Shown here piece after piece: positions 1 through 8,082 of a stretch of DNA of 32,883 nt. The stretch is from JAEULH01 sp963789785 (GTDB lineage Bacteria; Pseudomonadota; Alphaproteobacteria; Rhodospirillales; Defluviicoccaceae). The notes under the pieces are model-generated. The model saw only the letters and a program-made list of their open reading frames with translations, ran no database searches and was not told the origin of the DNA. The stretch's first letter is position 1. Each line of letters opens with the position of its first letter. Location of the stretch: the NCBI GenBank assembly GCA_963789785.1, contig CAWBNC010000013.1, positions 1-32,883 of the forward strand, given 5' to 3'. Made by a program: the position numbers and the translations under genes.

Positions 1-215
1 AGTTCATCATCATACCCAGTGGTCCGGGCCGCCACGTTACCGAGGCCGCCACGGCGACCGCTTCCGCGTTCACCGCCGCTTTAACCCATGGTGATCTGGC
101 GTCGTGCTCACACTGGTAGAAGGGGTCTTCAGACGCTCGTCGCCACCCAAGCGGTGATGCCTCGCGGAGATGTGATTTGCGCAGATTTTCTCACCCGGCG
201 CCGTGATCCACAGCC

Positions 216-506
216 TCTTTTTTCCGCTACTGGCATTTTGTCGGCATGGTCTGGATTTTTCTCTATCCGGTCCCCTACCTCATGGACCTGCTGGCGCTGA
301 ACATGACGCAGGCACGGTGGCTGGATCTCGGCTCCCTCGGCCGGATCGTTACGATCGGTCTTGACGTGGGTCAGGCCAGCGTTCTGCTGTGGTACTTTCT
401 TGAGTTGCGCTCGGCGGCGGTACTGACCCGGCTCGCCGCGGCGGCCGGCTTCTTCTGGCTGGCGCTGCTGTTCGGGCTCGGTCTGAACGACTGGCTAAGC
501 CGCTGA
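216..506 (+). pseudogene. Remnant of cytochrome oxidase subunit III / subunit IV genes
   Basis: The frame opened at 207 (after a TGA at 204-206) reads FFRYWHFVGMVWIFLYPV at about 219-275, which resembles the last transmembrane helix of haem-copper oxidase subunit III (a Tyr-Trp-His-Phe-Val motif followed by a hydrophobic run). The same frame then continues into a stretch resembling the second half of the small subunit IV: helix, LLWYFLELR, then AAAGFFWLALLFGLGLNDWL and stop at 504-506. The first helix of subunit IV is missing, so the two parts look joined by a deletion. Upstream, 1-215 holds no convincing continuation in any frame; a run of six T at 218-223 is a possible frameshift site. An 86-residue ORF from ATG 246 is the annotatable piece. 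The family match is by eye. A small genuine membrane protein is the alternative. Confidence 0.45.
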
Positions 507-576
507 GCCGGTGAACGTCCCCGACCTGGCTAATGATGGACCCTCCGTCTCGTCGCAGGCTGAAGGAGAGCAAGAA

Positions 577-2188
577 ATGGGCGAGTGGTGGCGCGGCGCG
601 GTGATCTATCAGATCTATCCGCGCAGCTTTCGCGATATCGAACGGCGACGGCGTCGGCGATCTGCCTGGCATCACCAGCCGCCTCGACCATGTCGCCGGC
701 CTCGGGGTCGACGGGATCTGGCTGTCGCCGTTCTTCACCTCGCCGATGAAGGACTTCGGCTACGACGTGGCCGATTATCGCGACGTCGATCCGCTCTTCG
801 GTACTCTGGCCGACTTCGACGCGCTGCTCGCCGAGGCCCACCGCCTCGGGCTCAAGGTCATCATCGATCAGGTCTACTCGCACTCGTCGGATCGCCATCG
901 CTGGTTCGAGGAAAGCCGCCAGGACCGGACGAACCCCAGGGCCGACTGGTACGTCTGGGCCGATCCGAAGCCCGACGGCAACCCGCCCAACAACTGGCTG
1001 GCGGTGTTCGGCGGGCCCGCCTGGGACTGGGAGCCGCGGCGTTACCAGTACTACCTGCACAACTTTCTGAGGGAGCAGCCGGACCTGAACCTGCATAACC
1101 CGGACGTTCAGCAGGCGGTCCTCGACATCGCGGCGTTCTGGCTGGACCGGGGGGTCGACGGCTTCCGTCTCGATGTCGCCAACTTCTTCATGCACGACCT
1201 GCAGCTGCGCGACAACCCCCCACGGCCGCATCCGGCGCCGGATAAGCCGTCCTACCTGCAGCGGCAGATCTACAATCGCACACGCCCGGAAACGCTGGCC
1301 TTCGTCCCGAAGCTGCGCGCGGCCATGGACCGCTACCCCGAGCGCATGGCGGTGGCTGAGATTGCCGCCGAGGATCAGCTGGCGACCATGGTCGCCTACA
1401 CCGACGGGCCGGAGCGCTACCACACCGCCTACAGCTTCGTCTTTCTCGGTCCCGAATTCGACGCCCGCTTCATTCGTGACAGCATCGAGCGGATGGGGGC
1501 GTTGTCCGATAGCGCCTGGCCGTCATGGGCTTTCAGCAACCACGATGTCGTCCGCGTCGCCACGCGCTGGGGGCGCAGTGCCGCGGTGCCTGCGGCCTTC
1601 GCCAAGCTGATGCTGGCGCTGCTGACAAGCCTACGCGGGACCGCCTTCCTCTACCAGGGCGAGGAACTGGGCCTGCCGCACGCCGAGGTGCCGTTCGACC
1701 GGCTCCAGGATCCGGAGGGCAAGACCTTCTGGCCACGGCACAAGGGCCGCGACGGCGCCCGCACGCCGATGCCCTGGCAGGCCGGATCGCCGAATGCCGG
1801 CTTTTCCACGGTCGAGCCGTGGCTGCCGATCGATCCGCGCCATCCGCCGCTCGCGGTCGATGCCCAGGAGGCCGATCCGAATTCCGTGCTTGTCTTCGCC
1901 CGGCGCTTCCTCGCTTGGCGCAAGACCCATCCGCCGCTCATCTGCGGCGACATCCGCTTCCTCGACGTACCGGAGCCGGTGCTGGCCTTCGTCCGCGGCG
2001 ACGCGAACGAGGCGATCCTCTGCGCCTTCAACCTTGGCGAGGAAGACGTTGCGGTGGATCTGCCGGCCGTCGCTGCCGCAACGCCGCTGGCGGGGCACGG
2101 GCTCCCGGGCGAAATCAAGGGTAGGAGCGTGCGATTGCCTGCCTGCGGCGCGGTCTACGCCAGCGGCGAAGGCGGCGGGGCCGCCTGA
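577..2188 (+). CDS. GH13 alpha-glucosidase (alpha-amylase family), one frameshift
   Basis: Predicted cytoplasmic glycoside hydrolase of about 536 residues that releases glucose from alpha-linked oligosaccharides. The start at ATG 577 has a GAAGGAGAG ribosome site just before it and begins MGEWWRGAVIYQIYPRSF, the classic GH13 N-terminus. The frame breaks near 637: removing one base there joins it to NGDGVGDLPG and the rest of the (beta/alpha)8 barrel. Visible GH13 motifs are DGFRLDVAN (nucleophile Asp), the Glu in MAVAEIAAED (acid/base) and FSNHD (transition-state Asp). The length is normal for bacterial alpha-glucosidases of the GH13_17/23 type. The exact subfamily cannot be settled by eye; trehalose or sucrose hydrolases are related alternatives. 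It converges on znuA with only 7 bases between the stops. Confidence 0.85.
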
Positions 2189-2195
2189 TTCGGTT

Positions 2196-3125
2196 CTAAC
2201 CGAGACAGGCGCTCAGGGAGTCGGCCAGCCGGCGCATCAGGGCGAAGTACGCTTCGGGGCTTGGGGCGAGGTCGACCCCGAGCGGATCGAGAACGGCGAC
2301 CCGAGCTGGCGTGCCGGCGACCACCGTTGTCACCAGCGCGGGCTCGAATTGAGGTTCGCGGAAGACGCAGACTGCGCCCGATGCCTCGATCCGGTCGCGG
2401 ATCGCGGCCAGCGTCCGCGCGCCCGGCGCCCGATCGGGGCTGATGGCGATCGCGCCGGCGGGGCTGAGACCGTAGCGGGCTTCAAAATAATGGTAGGCGT
2501 CGTGAAAGACGATGTACGGCTTGCCGACGTAAGGCGCCAACCGGCTGCGGAGGTCCGTATCCAGCGCTTGAAGACGTTGGCGAAGCTCTGCGGCGTTATC
2601 GGCATAGGTCTCGGCGCGATCGGGATCGGCCTCGCTCAGAGTGGCGGCAATGGCATCCGTCATGGCCATGGCGTTGCGAGGGTCGAGCCAGATGTGCATG
2701 TCATGGGCCCCATGCCCGCCATGATCGCCATCGTCCACGGCGTCATGATGGTCCTCGTCCCAGACCCCGCCCTGGCGTGACGCGAGCAGCGTGACCCCCG
2801 GCGCCTCGGCCAGCGCGACCACCCGGGCGCGGGCGGGGAGGGCGCGCAACGGCTTGGCCAGGAACGTCTCCATCTCCGAGCCGATCCAGAAGACAACGTC
2901 CGCATTCTGCAGAGCCGCCGCATCCGAAGGACGCAGGGTGGCGGTGTGCGGCGAGCCGCCGCCTTTCAGCAGCAGCGTCGGAGCACCCGCGCCCTGCATC
3001 ACGGCGGCGACGAGCGAATGGACCGGAGCGATGCTTGCTACGACCGCCGGCGGCGGCGGCGCTGCGGCCGCGGCATGGCTCCAGATGCCCAGGCACAGCG
3101 CGATCGCAAGGAGGGGCCTGCTCAT
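2196..3125 (-). CDS. znuA: Zinc ABC transporter periplasmic binding protein ZnuA
   Basis: Periplasmic metal-binding lipocalin-unrelated receptor of the cluster 9 (TroA/ZnuA) family that delivers Zn2+ to ZnuB. The ATG at 3125 gives 309 residues beginning with a clear signal peptide (MSRPLLAIALCLGIWSHAAAA). ASIAPVHSLVAAVM carries the first His ligand. A His/Asp-rich loop (DEDHHDAVDDGDHGGHGAHD) follows and is diagnostic of ZnuA as opposed to Mn-binding members. HIWLDPRNA and FHDAYHYFEARYGL supply further ligands. An in-frame extension to 3239 is possible but would bury the signal peptide. The gene is divergent from znuCB, so uptake and capture genes share one control region. No zur gene lies in the window. 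Confidence 0.93.
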   Translation of the reverse strand: MSRPLLAIALCLGIWSHAAAAAPPPPAVVASIAPVHSLVAAVMQGAGAPTLLLKGGGSPHTATLRPSDAAALQNADVVFWIGSEMETFLAKPLRALPARARVVALAEAPGVTLLASRQGGVWDEDHHDAVDDGDHGGHGAHDMHIWLDPRNAMAMTDAIAATLSEADPDRAETYADNAAELRQRLQALDTDLRSRLAPYVGKPYIVFHDAYHYFEARYGLSPAGAIAISPDRAPGARTLAAIRDRIEASGAVCVFREPQFEPALVTTVVAGTPARVAVLDPLGVDLAPSPEAYFALMRRLADSLSACLG

Positions 3126-3228
3126 GGCGGTGCTCCGGCGGCGATGGAATGACGGTTCGGACGATGTTATAGGCACTGGGCGTGGTCGAGAGCGAGGCCC
3201 TCGATGCGCATGCCGGCGGAACGGGGAG
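3126..3228. promoter_or_regulatory. Divergent znuA / znuCB control region
   Basis: This 103-base gap must hold the promoters for both directions of the zinc importer. It contains TGTTATA at 3165-3171, resembling half of the AT-rich Zur operators of proteobacteria in an otherwise GC-rich gap. No convincing second half-site or clear -35/-10 pair is visible. Zinc-dependent repression is inferred from gene function, not shown by the sequence. Confidence 0.3.
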
Positions 3229-4095
3229 GTGGCGGGCATTCACGGCAGACCCGATGACGGCCAGGGCGAAAGCGCCGAGGAAATCCTGATCGAGGGGCGG
3301 GACGTATCGCTCACCCTCGGGCGGGTCCGAATCCTTGACGATGTCCGAATTGCCGTACGCGACGGCGAGATTCTCTCGCTGATCGGCCCGAACGGCGCCG
3401 GCAAGACCAGCCTCGTGCGCGTCCTCCTCGGCCTCCTCGCGCCGACCAGCGGGACGATCCATCGCCGCCGCGGGCTGAGCGTCGGCTACGTGCCGCAGCG
3501 ACTCGCCATCGACCCGGTGCTTCCGCTGAGCGTCAAGCGGCTGATGACGCTGACGGCGCGACGTCCCGCCGCCGCGGTGCGCGCGGCGCTTGCCGAAACC
3601 GGAGTCGCCGCCCTCGTCGATGCGCCGGTGCAGACGCTTTCCGGCGGCGAGTTCCAGCGCGTCCTGCTGGCGCGCGCGCTGCTTCGCGAACCGCAGCTCC
3701 TCGTCCTCGACGAGCCGGTCCAGGGCGTCGACTTCGCCGGCGAGGCCGCCCTTTACGAGCTGATCGGGGCGATCCGCGAGCGGCACCGCTGCGGCGTCCT
3801 CATGGTTTCCCACGACCTGCACACGGTCATGGCGGCGACCGACAGGGTGATCTGCCTCAACCGCCATGTCTGCTGCGCCGGCGGCCCGGCCTCGGTCGGC
3901 CGCGATCCGGCGTTCGTCCGGCTGTTCGGACCGCGCGCGGCGGCGGCGCTGGGCGTCTATGCCCATCATCACGATCATGCCCACGATCTCGCCGGCGGGG
4001 TCGTCGGCCCAGCCGATGGTCCGACGGATGAGGGCGGCGGATCGGCTCACGGTGGCGATGCCGCGCCACGGCCGGAGAACGACGGTGAACCTTGA
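3229..4095 (+). CDS. znuC: Zinc ABC transporter ATP-binding protein ZnuC
   Basis: ATPase that powers ZnuB. Domains are in the standard order: Walker A GPNGAGKTS, Q-loop VPQR, signature LSGGEFQ, Walker B LLVLDEP and switch histidine MVSHDLH. The C-terminus is His-rich (YAHHHDHAHD) and ends in a Gly/Pro-rich tail. That fits a zinc-handling partner, and His-rich tails are known in some ZnuC proteins. The start is uncertain. GTG 3229 is the first reasonable in-frame start in the gap after znuA, but its GGGGAGG overlaps it; no ATG lies between it and the nucleotide-binding core. The stop overlaps the znuB start. Confidence 0.88.
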   Translation: MAGIHGRPDDGQGESAEEILIEGRDVSLTLGRVRILDDVRIAVRDGEILSLIGPNGAGKTSLVRVLLGLLAPTSGTIHRRRGLSVGYVPQRLAIDPVLPLSVKRLMTLTARRPAAAVRAALAETGVAALVDAPVQTLSGGEFQRVLLARALLREPQLLVLDEPVQGVDFAGEAALYELIGAIRERHRCGVLMVSHDLHTVMAATDRVICLNRHVCCAGGPASVGRDPAFVRLFGPRAAAALGVYAHHHDHAHDLAGGVVGPADGPTDEGGGSAHGGDAAPRPENDGEP

Positions 4096-4924
4096 CGATT
4101 TCGTCGTCCGGGCGCTGGTCGCCGGTCTCGGCGTCGCCGTGGTCACCGGCCCGCTCGGTTGCTTCATCGTCTGGCGGCGCATGGCCTACTTCGGCGACAC
4201 CATGGCCCACTCGGCGCTGTTGGGCATCGCCCTCGGCTTTCTGCTTTCCATCGACCTGACGCTCGGCATCGTCGGCGTCACCGTCACTATCGCCTGCCTG
4301 CTTCTTCTCCTCCAGCGGCGCCGGGCGTGGCTGTCGTCCGACACCCTGCTCGGCATCCTGTCGCACGCCAGCCTCTCGTTCGGCCTGGTCGCCATCGGTC
4401 TGATGGCTTGGCTCCGGGTCGACCTGCTCGGCTACCTGTTCGGCGACGTGCTTGCTGTCACCAAAGCCGATATCGCGATCATCTACGCCGGCGGTGCGGC
4501 GACGCTGGCCGGGCTCGCCTTCGTCTGGCGGCCGCTTCTCGCGGTCACCGTCCATGAGGATCTCGCCCGTGCCGAAGGCGTCGCGGCGGCGCCGGCGCAA
4601 TTCGCCTTCATGATTCTCATCGCAGTGGTCATCGCTCTGGCGATGAAGGTCGTCGGCATCCTGCTGATCACCTCGCTCTTGATCATTCCAGCCGCCGCCG
4701 CCCGCCGCTACGCCACCACGCCGGAGGGAATGGCCGTTCTCGCCGCAATCGCCGGCTGTCTCGCCGTCGTCCTCGGCCTGTTCGCCTCGCTGCGCTTCGA
4801 CACGCCGTCTGGTCCTTCGATCGTGGTCGCCGCGGCGGTCATCTTCGGCTTCGGCCTGCTGCCGCTGCTGTACTGGTGGCGCGCACTGACCGGGAGGTTA
4901 TTCCGCGGTCGGAACGTGCGATGA
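4085..4924 (+). CDS. znuB: Zinc ABC transporter permease ZnuB
   Basis: Inner-membrane permease of the cluster 9 ABC family, about 279 residues with eight or so hydrophobic segments. It starts VNLDDFVVRALVAGLG and carries GCFIVWRRMAYFGDTMAHS, the conserved N-terminal ZnuB/TroC signature, then VVGILLITSLLIIPAAAA near the C-terminus, another family hallmark. GTG 4085 is chosen because it puts the usual N-terminus first and overlaps the znuC stop by 11 bases, a translational-coupling arrangement. An upstream in-frame ATG at 4058 would add nine residues. It forms an operon with znuC. Confidence 0.9.
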   Translation: MNLDDFVVRALVAGLGVAVVTGPLGCFIVWRRMAYFGDTMAHSALLGIALGFLLSIDLTLGIVGVTVTIACLLLLLQRRRAWLSSDTLLGILSHASLSFGLVAIGLMAWLRVDLLGYLFGDVLAVTKADIAIIYAGGAATLAGLAFVWRPLLAVTVHEDLARAEGVAAAPAQFAFMILIAVVIALAMKVVGILLITSLLIIPAAAARRYATTPEGMAVLAAIAGCLAVVLGLFASLRFDTPSGPSIVVAAAVIFGFGLLPLLYWWRALTGRLFRGRNVR

Positions 4925-4994
4925 CGATATACAAGCGCGGTTGCCGCTGTATTGTCCGCCTCGTCACAATCTTCCTGATCCTTACGGTGCGCTC

Positions 4995-5393
4995 ATGCCG
5001 ATCCTTCACGTAACCGCGCTCTACGCCGCGATCCTTGCCCTGATCCTGATTGTCCTGTCGATGCGCGTCATCGCGGTGCGGCGCCGGCAACGCATCGCCA
5101 TCGGCGACGGTGGGGACGATGCGCTGGCGCGGCGCATCCGCGCCCACGGCAACTTCACGGAGTATGTTCCCCTTGCGCTCATCCTGATGCTTGCGGCGGA
5201 GCAGGCCGGGCCGCCGGAGTGGATGCTGCATGCGCTCGGGGCGAGCCTGGTGATCGGTCGGATCAGCCACGCCTGGTCGTTGTCGGCGCACAGCATTCCG
5301 GGTCGGACCATCGGCATGTCGCTGACCTTTCTCGTCATCATCGGCGGCGCCGCCCTTGCCGTCGCTGCCGCGATCGGCGTTTTTGCCGACTGA
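4995..5393 (+). CDS. MAPEG family membrane protein
   Basis: Small integral membrane protein (132 residues, four predicted helices) of the MAPEG superfamily (membrane-associated proteins in eicosanoid and glutathione metabolism), bacterial YecN-like branch. Supporting motifs are RIRAHGNFTEYVPLALIL, which is diagnostic, followed by a helix, the short ISHAWSLS segment and a last helix. ATG 4995 is chosen over the in-frame 4941 because it opens directly on the first membrane helix. It is 70 bases downstream of znuB and could be read through from it. Its function in bacteria is poorly defined; glutathione-linked detoxification is only inferred from family. Confidence 0.8.
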   Translation: MPILHVTALYAAILALILIVLSMRVIAVRRRQRIAIGDGGDDALARRIRAHGNFTEYVPLALILMLAAEQAGPPEWMLHALGASLVIGRISHAWSLSAHSIPGRTIGMSLTFLVIIGGAALAVAAAIGVFAD

Positions 5394-5417
5394 AAGCGGG
5401 TCGCAGGTTGACAGAAG

Positions 5418-5432
5418 TACCCAAAAGGGGTA
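5418..5432. promoter_or_regulatory. Palindrome TACCC-N5-GGGTA upstream of polysaccharide operon
   Basis: TACCCAAAAGGGGTA is an inverted repeat about 60 bases before the start of the TackOD1 gene. A near-identical palindrome lies at 11624-11639 upstream of an XRE regulator. The position and shared core suggest an operator. No T-run follows it, so it is not an obvious terminator. Function is inferred. Confidence 0.4.
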
Positions 5433-5491
5433 AATAACGGCGCCTTTCCGCATCAGTTCGGCTCTCGGCCGGACTAAAGGGACGCCGCTTC

Positions 5492-6817
5492 TTGAAGATC
5501 AGCCCGCTCGAGCAGAGCGTTAAAGCCAGCTGCGTACCACGGCTTCTCGTCCTTGGCGCGCTGCCGTCGGCGGACTGGCACCCTTTTGCCTGGCGTCTGG
5601 TCCTTGACCCGGAAGCCGAGTTCGATGCCATTGTCGTGGGCGAGGGCGCCGGTTTCGAGGACGCGCGGAGCGTCATCGAGCGGACGCGCATGCTGCTTGC
5701 CCCGGTCGTCGATCTCTCGGAGGCGCCGGCCGCGCAAGCGGAGGTGCGGACTGGCGTTGCCGGCCTCGCATCGGCACACGAAGCCATGGCCGAGACCGCC
5801 GATATCGTCCGCCGGGTCGAGGCGTTGCCCGATCCTGTCCGGCAGGCAAGCGATCCCGCGCTCCTGTTGCTGGCTCGTTGCGCGACCCGCAGGAACGGGC
5901 TCGCCGCCGCCCTCGACCCCGCCATGCCGAGCTTCGTTCATTATCCGGCGGCGGGCTTCATCGCCGCGCCGCGCCGTCATGCCGAGCGGCTGGCCGAGGC
6001 CGGGCTGCTCGCGCGCACCTTCTTCGACCGCTTCCATGTTTGCCCGGCGTGCCGCTCGTCGCGTCTCAGCGTGCGTGAGGAGTGCTCCGCATGCCGCGGG
6101 GCCAACATCGATCAGGAGACGACGGTCCACCACTTCGCCTGCGCCCACCTGGCGCTCGAGCGGGCGTTCCGCTCCGGCGACGCCTTGGTCTGCCCGAAGT
6201 GTCGGCGGTCCCTCCGCCACTTTGGCGTCGACTACGCCAAGCCTGGCGTGGCGACGGTCTGTATCGACTGCGGCCATGTCGATGGCGAGCCGGCGATCGG
6301 CTTTCGCTGCATCGACTGCGGCGCCCACCATGACGCTCAAGCCGTATCCACCTCAGACTGGTACTCGTACGCCCTGACCCCCACCGGCGAGGACGCCCTT
6401 GCCCGTGGCGCGCTCGACGCCGCAGTCGCGGCCTCGCCGCCCGGGCGCGAGACTCTCGTGTTTCTCCTTCGTCAGGGGCTTGCGCTGAACGGCCGCCGCG
6501 GCCGCACACCCGCCCTCATCGAGCTCGCGTTCGGCGCGCTGCCGGTGATCGCGGCGAGCCACGGCGCGCGCTTCGCCCGGCAAGCCCGCTCGCTGGCCAT
6601 GGAGGCCGTTCGCGGCGAGCTCCGCGAGATCGACTTCGCCGTCGGCCGCGACGAGGGGGTGATCATCTACATGCCGGAGACGACGGCGGACACGGCGACG
6701 GCCGCGGCGGAGCGGATCGTCCGGCAGGTCAGGGCGGTCGTCGCGGTCGACCTGGATCCGTCCGCGCGGCTGGTCGATCCGCGGGCCGTGCTTCGCGATC
6801 TCGAGGCAAAACGATGA
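5492..6817 (+). CDS. TackOD1 zinc-ribbon protein with degenerate GGDEF-like domain
   Basis: Predicted cytoplasmic regulator of 441 residues. Residues 1-170 are not recognised, though the alternating hydrophobic pattern (FDAIVVGEG at 44-52) could be a degenerate receiver-like fold. Residues 180-290 hold five CxxC pairs (C184/187, C198/201, C234/237, C257/260, C273/276) and HHFAC at 213-217, matching the TackOD1 (thaumarchaeal output domain 1) metal-binding domain. Residues 318-441 look like a GGDEF fold, but the active-site loop reads VGRDEG, so diguanylate cyclase activity is unlikely; it may bind a ligand instead. The TTG start at 5492 is preceded by AAAGGGA with a 9-base gap; no better in-frame start was found. 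Its stop overlaps the glycosyltransferase ATG by 4 bases, so it is probably coupled to and regulates polysaccharide synthesis. Confidence 0.75.
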   Translation: MKISPLEQSVKASCVPRLLVLGALPSADWHPFAWRLVLDPEAEFDAIVVGEGAGFEDARSVIERTRMLLAPVVDLSEAPAAQAEVRTGVAGLASAHEAMAETADIVRRVEALPDPVRQASDPALLLLARCATRRNGLAAALDPAMPSFVHYPAAGFIAAPRRHAERLAEAGLLARTFFDRFHVCPACRSSRLSVREECSACRGANIDQETTVHHFACAHLALERAFRSGDALVCPKCRRSLRHFGVDYAKPGVATVCIDCGHVDGEPAIGFRCIDCGAHHDAQAVSTSDWYSYALTPTGEDALARGALDAAVAASPPGRETLVFLLRQGLALNGRRGRTPALIELAFGALPVIAASHGARFARQARSLAMEAVRGELREIDFAVGRDEGVIIYMPETTADTATAAAERIVRQVRAVVAVDLDPSARLVDPRAVLRDLEAKR

Positions 6818-8082
6818 TGCCCTCCGACCCGCTCTATTACCTGCTGAGCATGGACTCGGCGGCTCTTTTGGCCGCTTTCTCGTTCTCGATCATCCTCGAC
6901 ATTCCGCGCTACACCTTCGGCTTTCTCGCCGTCCTCCTCGTCGAGCTCGGCGCCAGTCGCCGCGGCGGGCGAAGCACCGTCCGCCTGCCCACCATCAGCA
7001 TCATCATCGCCGGCCACAACGAGGCGGCGAGCATTCGCCGCTGCGTCGTCTCGCTGCGTGAACAGACGGTGCGCGATCTCGAAATCATCTGTGTCGACGA
7101 CGGCTCGACGGACGGCATGGCCGATGAACTTTACCGCCTGCGGGCGGAAAACCTGATCGATGTCGCGCTCGTCTGCAGGGTGCGCAGCGGCAAGTCGAGC
7201 GCCTGCAATCTCGCTCTGTCCAGGGCGCGCGGCGAGGCGGTGGTCAACGTCGACGTCGACTGCACCTTCGATCGCGACGCTATCGAAAACATCGTCCGCC
7301 CGCTGGCCAATCCCAGGGTCGGCGCCGTCTGCGGCAACATCGCCGTGCGCAACGCCGGCGCCTCGTTCATCGCCGGGATGCAGGTTGTCGAGTACCTTAT
7401 CGGCATCTCGCTCGGCAAGCGTGCGCTCGACTTCCTCAACGTGGTCGCCTGTGCGTCAGGTGCGTTCAGCGCCTTCCGCCGCAGCGCGCTGGAGGGGGTC
7501 GGCGGCATGGACGTGGGGCCGGGAGAGGATCTTGACCTCACCTTGCGCCTGCGCCAGGCCGGCTGGCGGATCCGCTTCGCCCACGATGCATGGTGCCTGA
7601 CCGACGTGCCGGCCACGGTTCCCGCGTTTGTCCGCCAGCGGCTGCGCTGGGAGCGCGACGCCCTTCGCATCCGCCTGCGCAAGCACCGGCGCATTCTCGA
7701 CCCGCGCGATCGCGGCGTTACCGTGACCGACCTGGTTCACCAGTTTGACTACATTGTCACCAACCTGCTGGTGACGCTGGTTTTCCCGCTCTACCTCGGC
7801 TGGCTGATGGTCACCTACGGCACCGCCGCCTGGATGATCCTCGGCAGCGTGACGCTGGGCTATTTCGTCCTCGACCTGGTCTCCTTTCTTGCCGCGCTCG
7901 TTGTCGTCGATCGCCCCGGCGCCGGCCGGGCCCTGCCGCACGCGCTGCTGTACGGCGTGTTCAACGCCTACTTCATTCGCGCGATCCGCCTCGTCGCCTA
8001 TGCTCAGGAGTGGGTTTTCCGCCGCTCCTACCACGACGAGTACGTTCCGGCGCGGGTCCGCCGACAGGCGCCACTCTATTGA
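6814..8082 (+). CDS. Processive family 2 glycosyltransferase (membrane)
   Basis: Inner-membrane GT2 enzyme of 422 residues, of the cellulose synthase / Alg8 / PgaC type that polymerises a sugar from a nucleotide-sugar donor and passes it through the membrane. One or two N-terminal hydrophobic segments (about 16-45) precede the catalytic domain. Catalytic marks are VDDGST (95-99), DVD (147-149), GEDLD (237-241) and QRLRW (275-279), the full D, DxD, E/D, Q/RxxRW set of processive enzymes. After them come about three or four hydrophobic segments (312-365, 375-395). There is no PilZ domain. It sits between the TackOD1 protein (4-base overlap) and the HlyD-like protein (4-base overlap), implying one polymer-making complex. 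Sugar specificity cannot be read from the sequence. Confidence 0.85.
   Translation: MMPSDPLYYLLSMDSAALLAAFSFSIILDIPRYTFGFLAVLLVELGASRRGGRSTVRLPTISIIIAGHNEAASIRRCVVSLREQTVRDLEIICVDDGSTDGMADELYRLRAENLIDVALVCRVRSGKSSACNLALSRARGEAVVNVDVDCTFDRDAIENIVRPLANPRVGAVCGNIAVRNAGASFIAGMQVVEYLIGISLGKRALDFLNVVACASGAFSAFRRSALEGVGGMDVGPGEDLDLTLRLRQAGWRIRFAHDAWCLTDVPATVPAFVRQRLRWERDALRIRLRKHRRILDPRDRGVTVTDLVHQFDYIVTNLLVTLVFPLYLGWLMVTYGTAAWMILGSVTLGYFVLDLVSFLAALVVVDRPGAGRALPHALLYGVFNAYFIRAIRLVAYAQEWVFRRSYHDEYVPARVRRQAPLY

Noticed and set aside
530..1423. Long minus-strand ORF of 297 codons opposite the GH13 gene
   Set aside because: It is a GC-rich antisense shadow: Val/Arg-rich, with no motif, while the plus strand has conserved catalytic residues.
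2743..4182. Minus-strand ORF of 479 codons opposite znuC
   Set aside because: It spans the znuA N-terminus in the wrong frame and the whole of znuC; low-complexity Arg/Ala/Asp sequence with no family character.
5418..5432. Palindrome as a rho-independent terminator for the MAPEG gene
   Set aside because: The stem has five pairs, no T-run follows, and the same core recurs before another gene.
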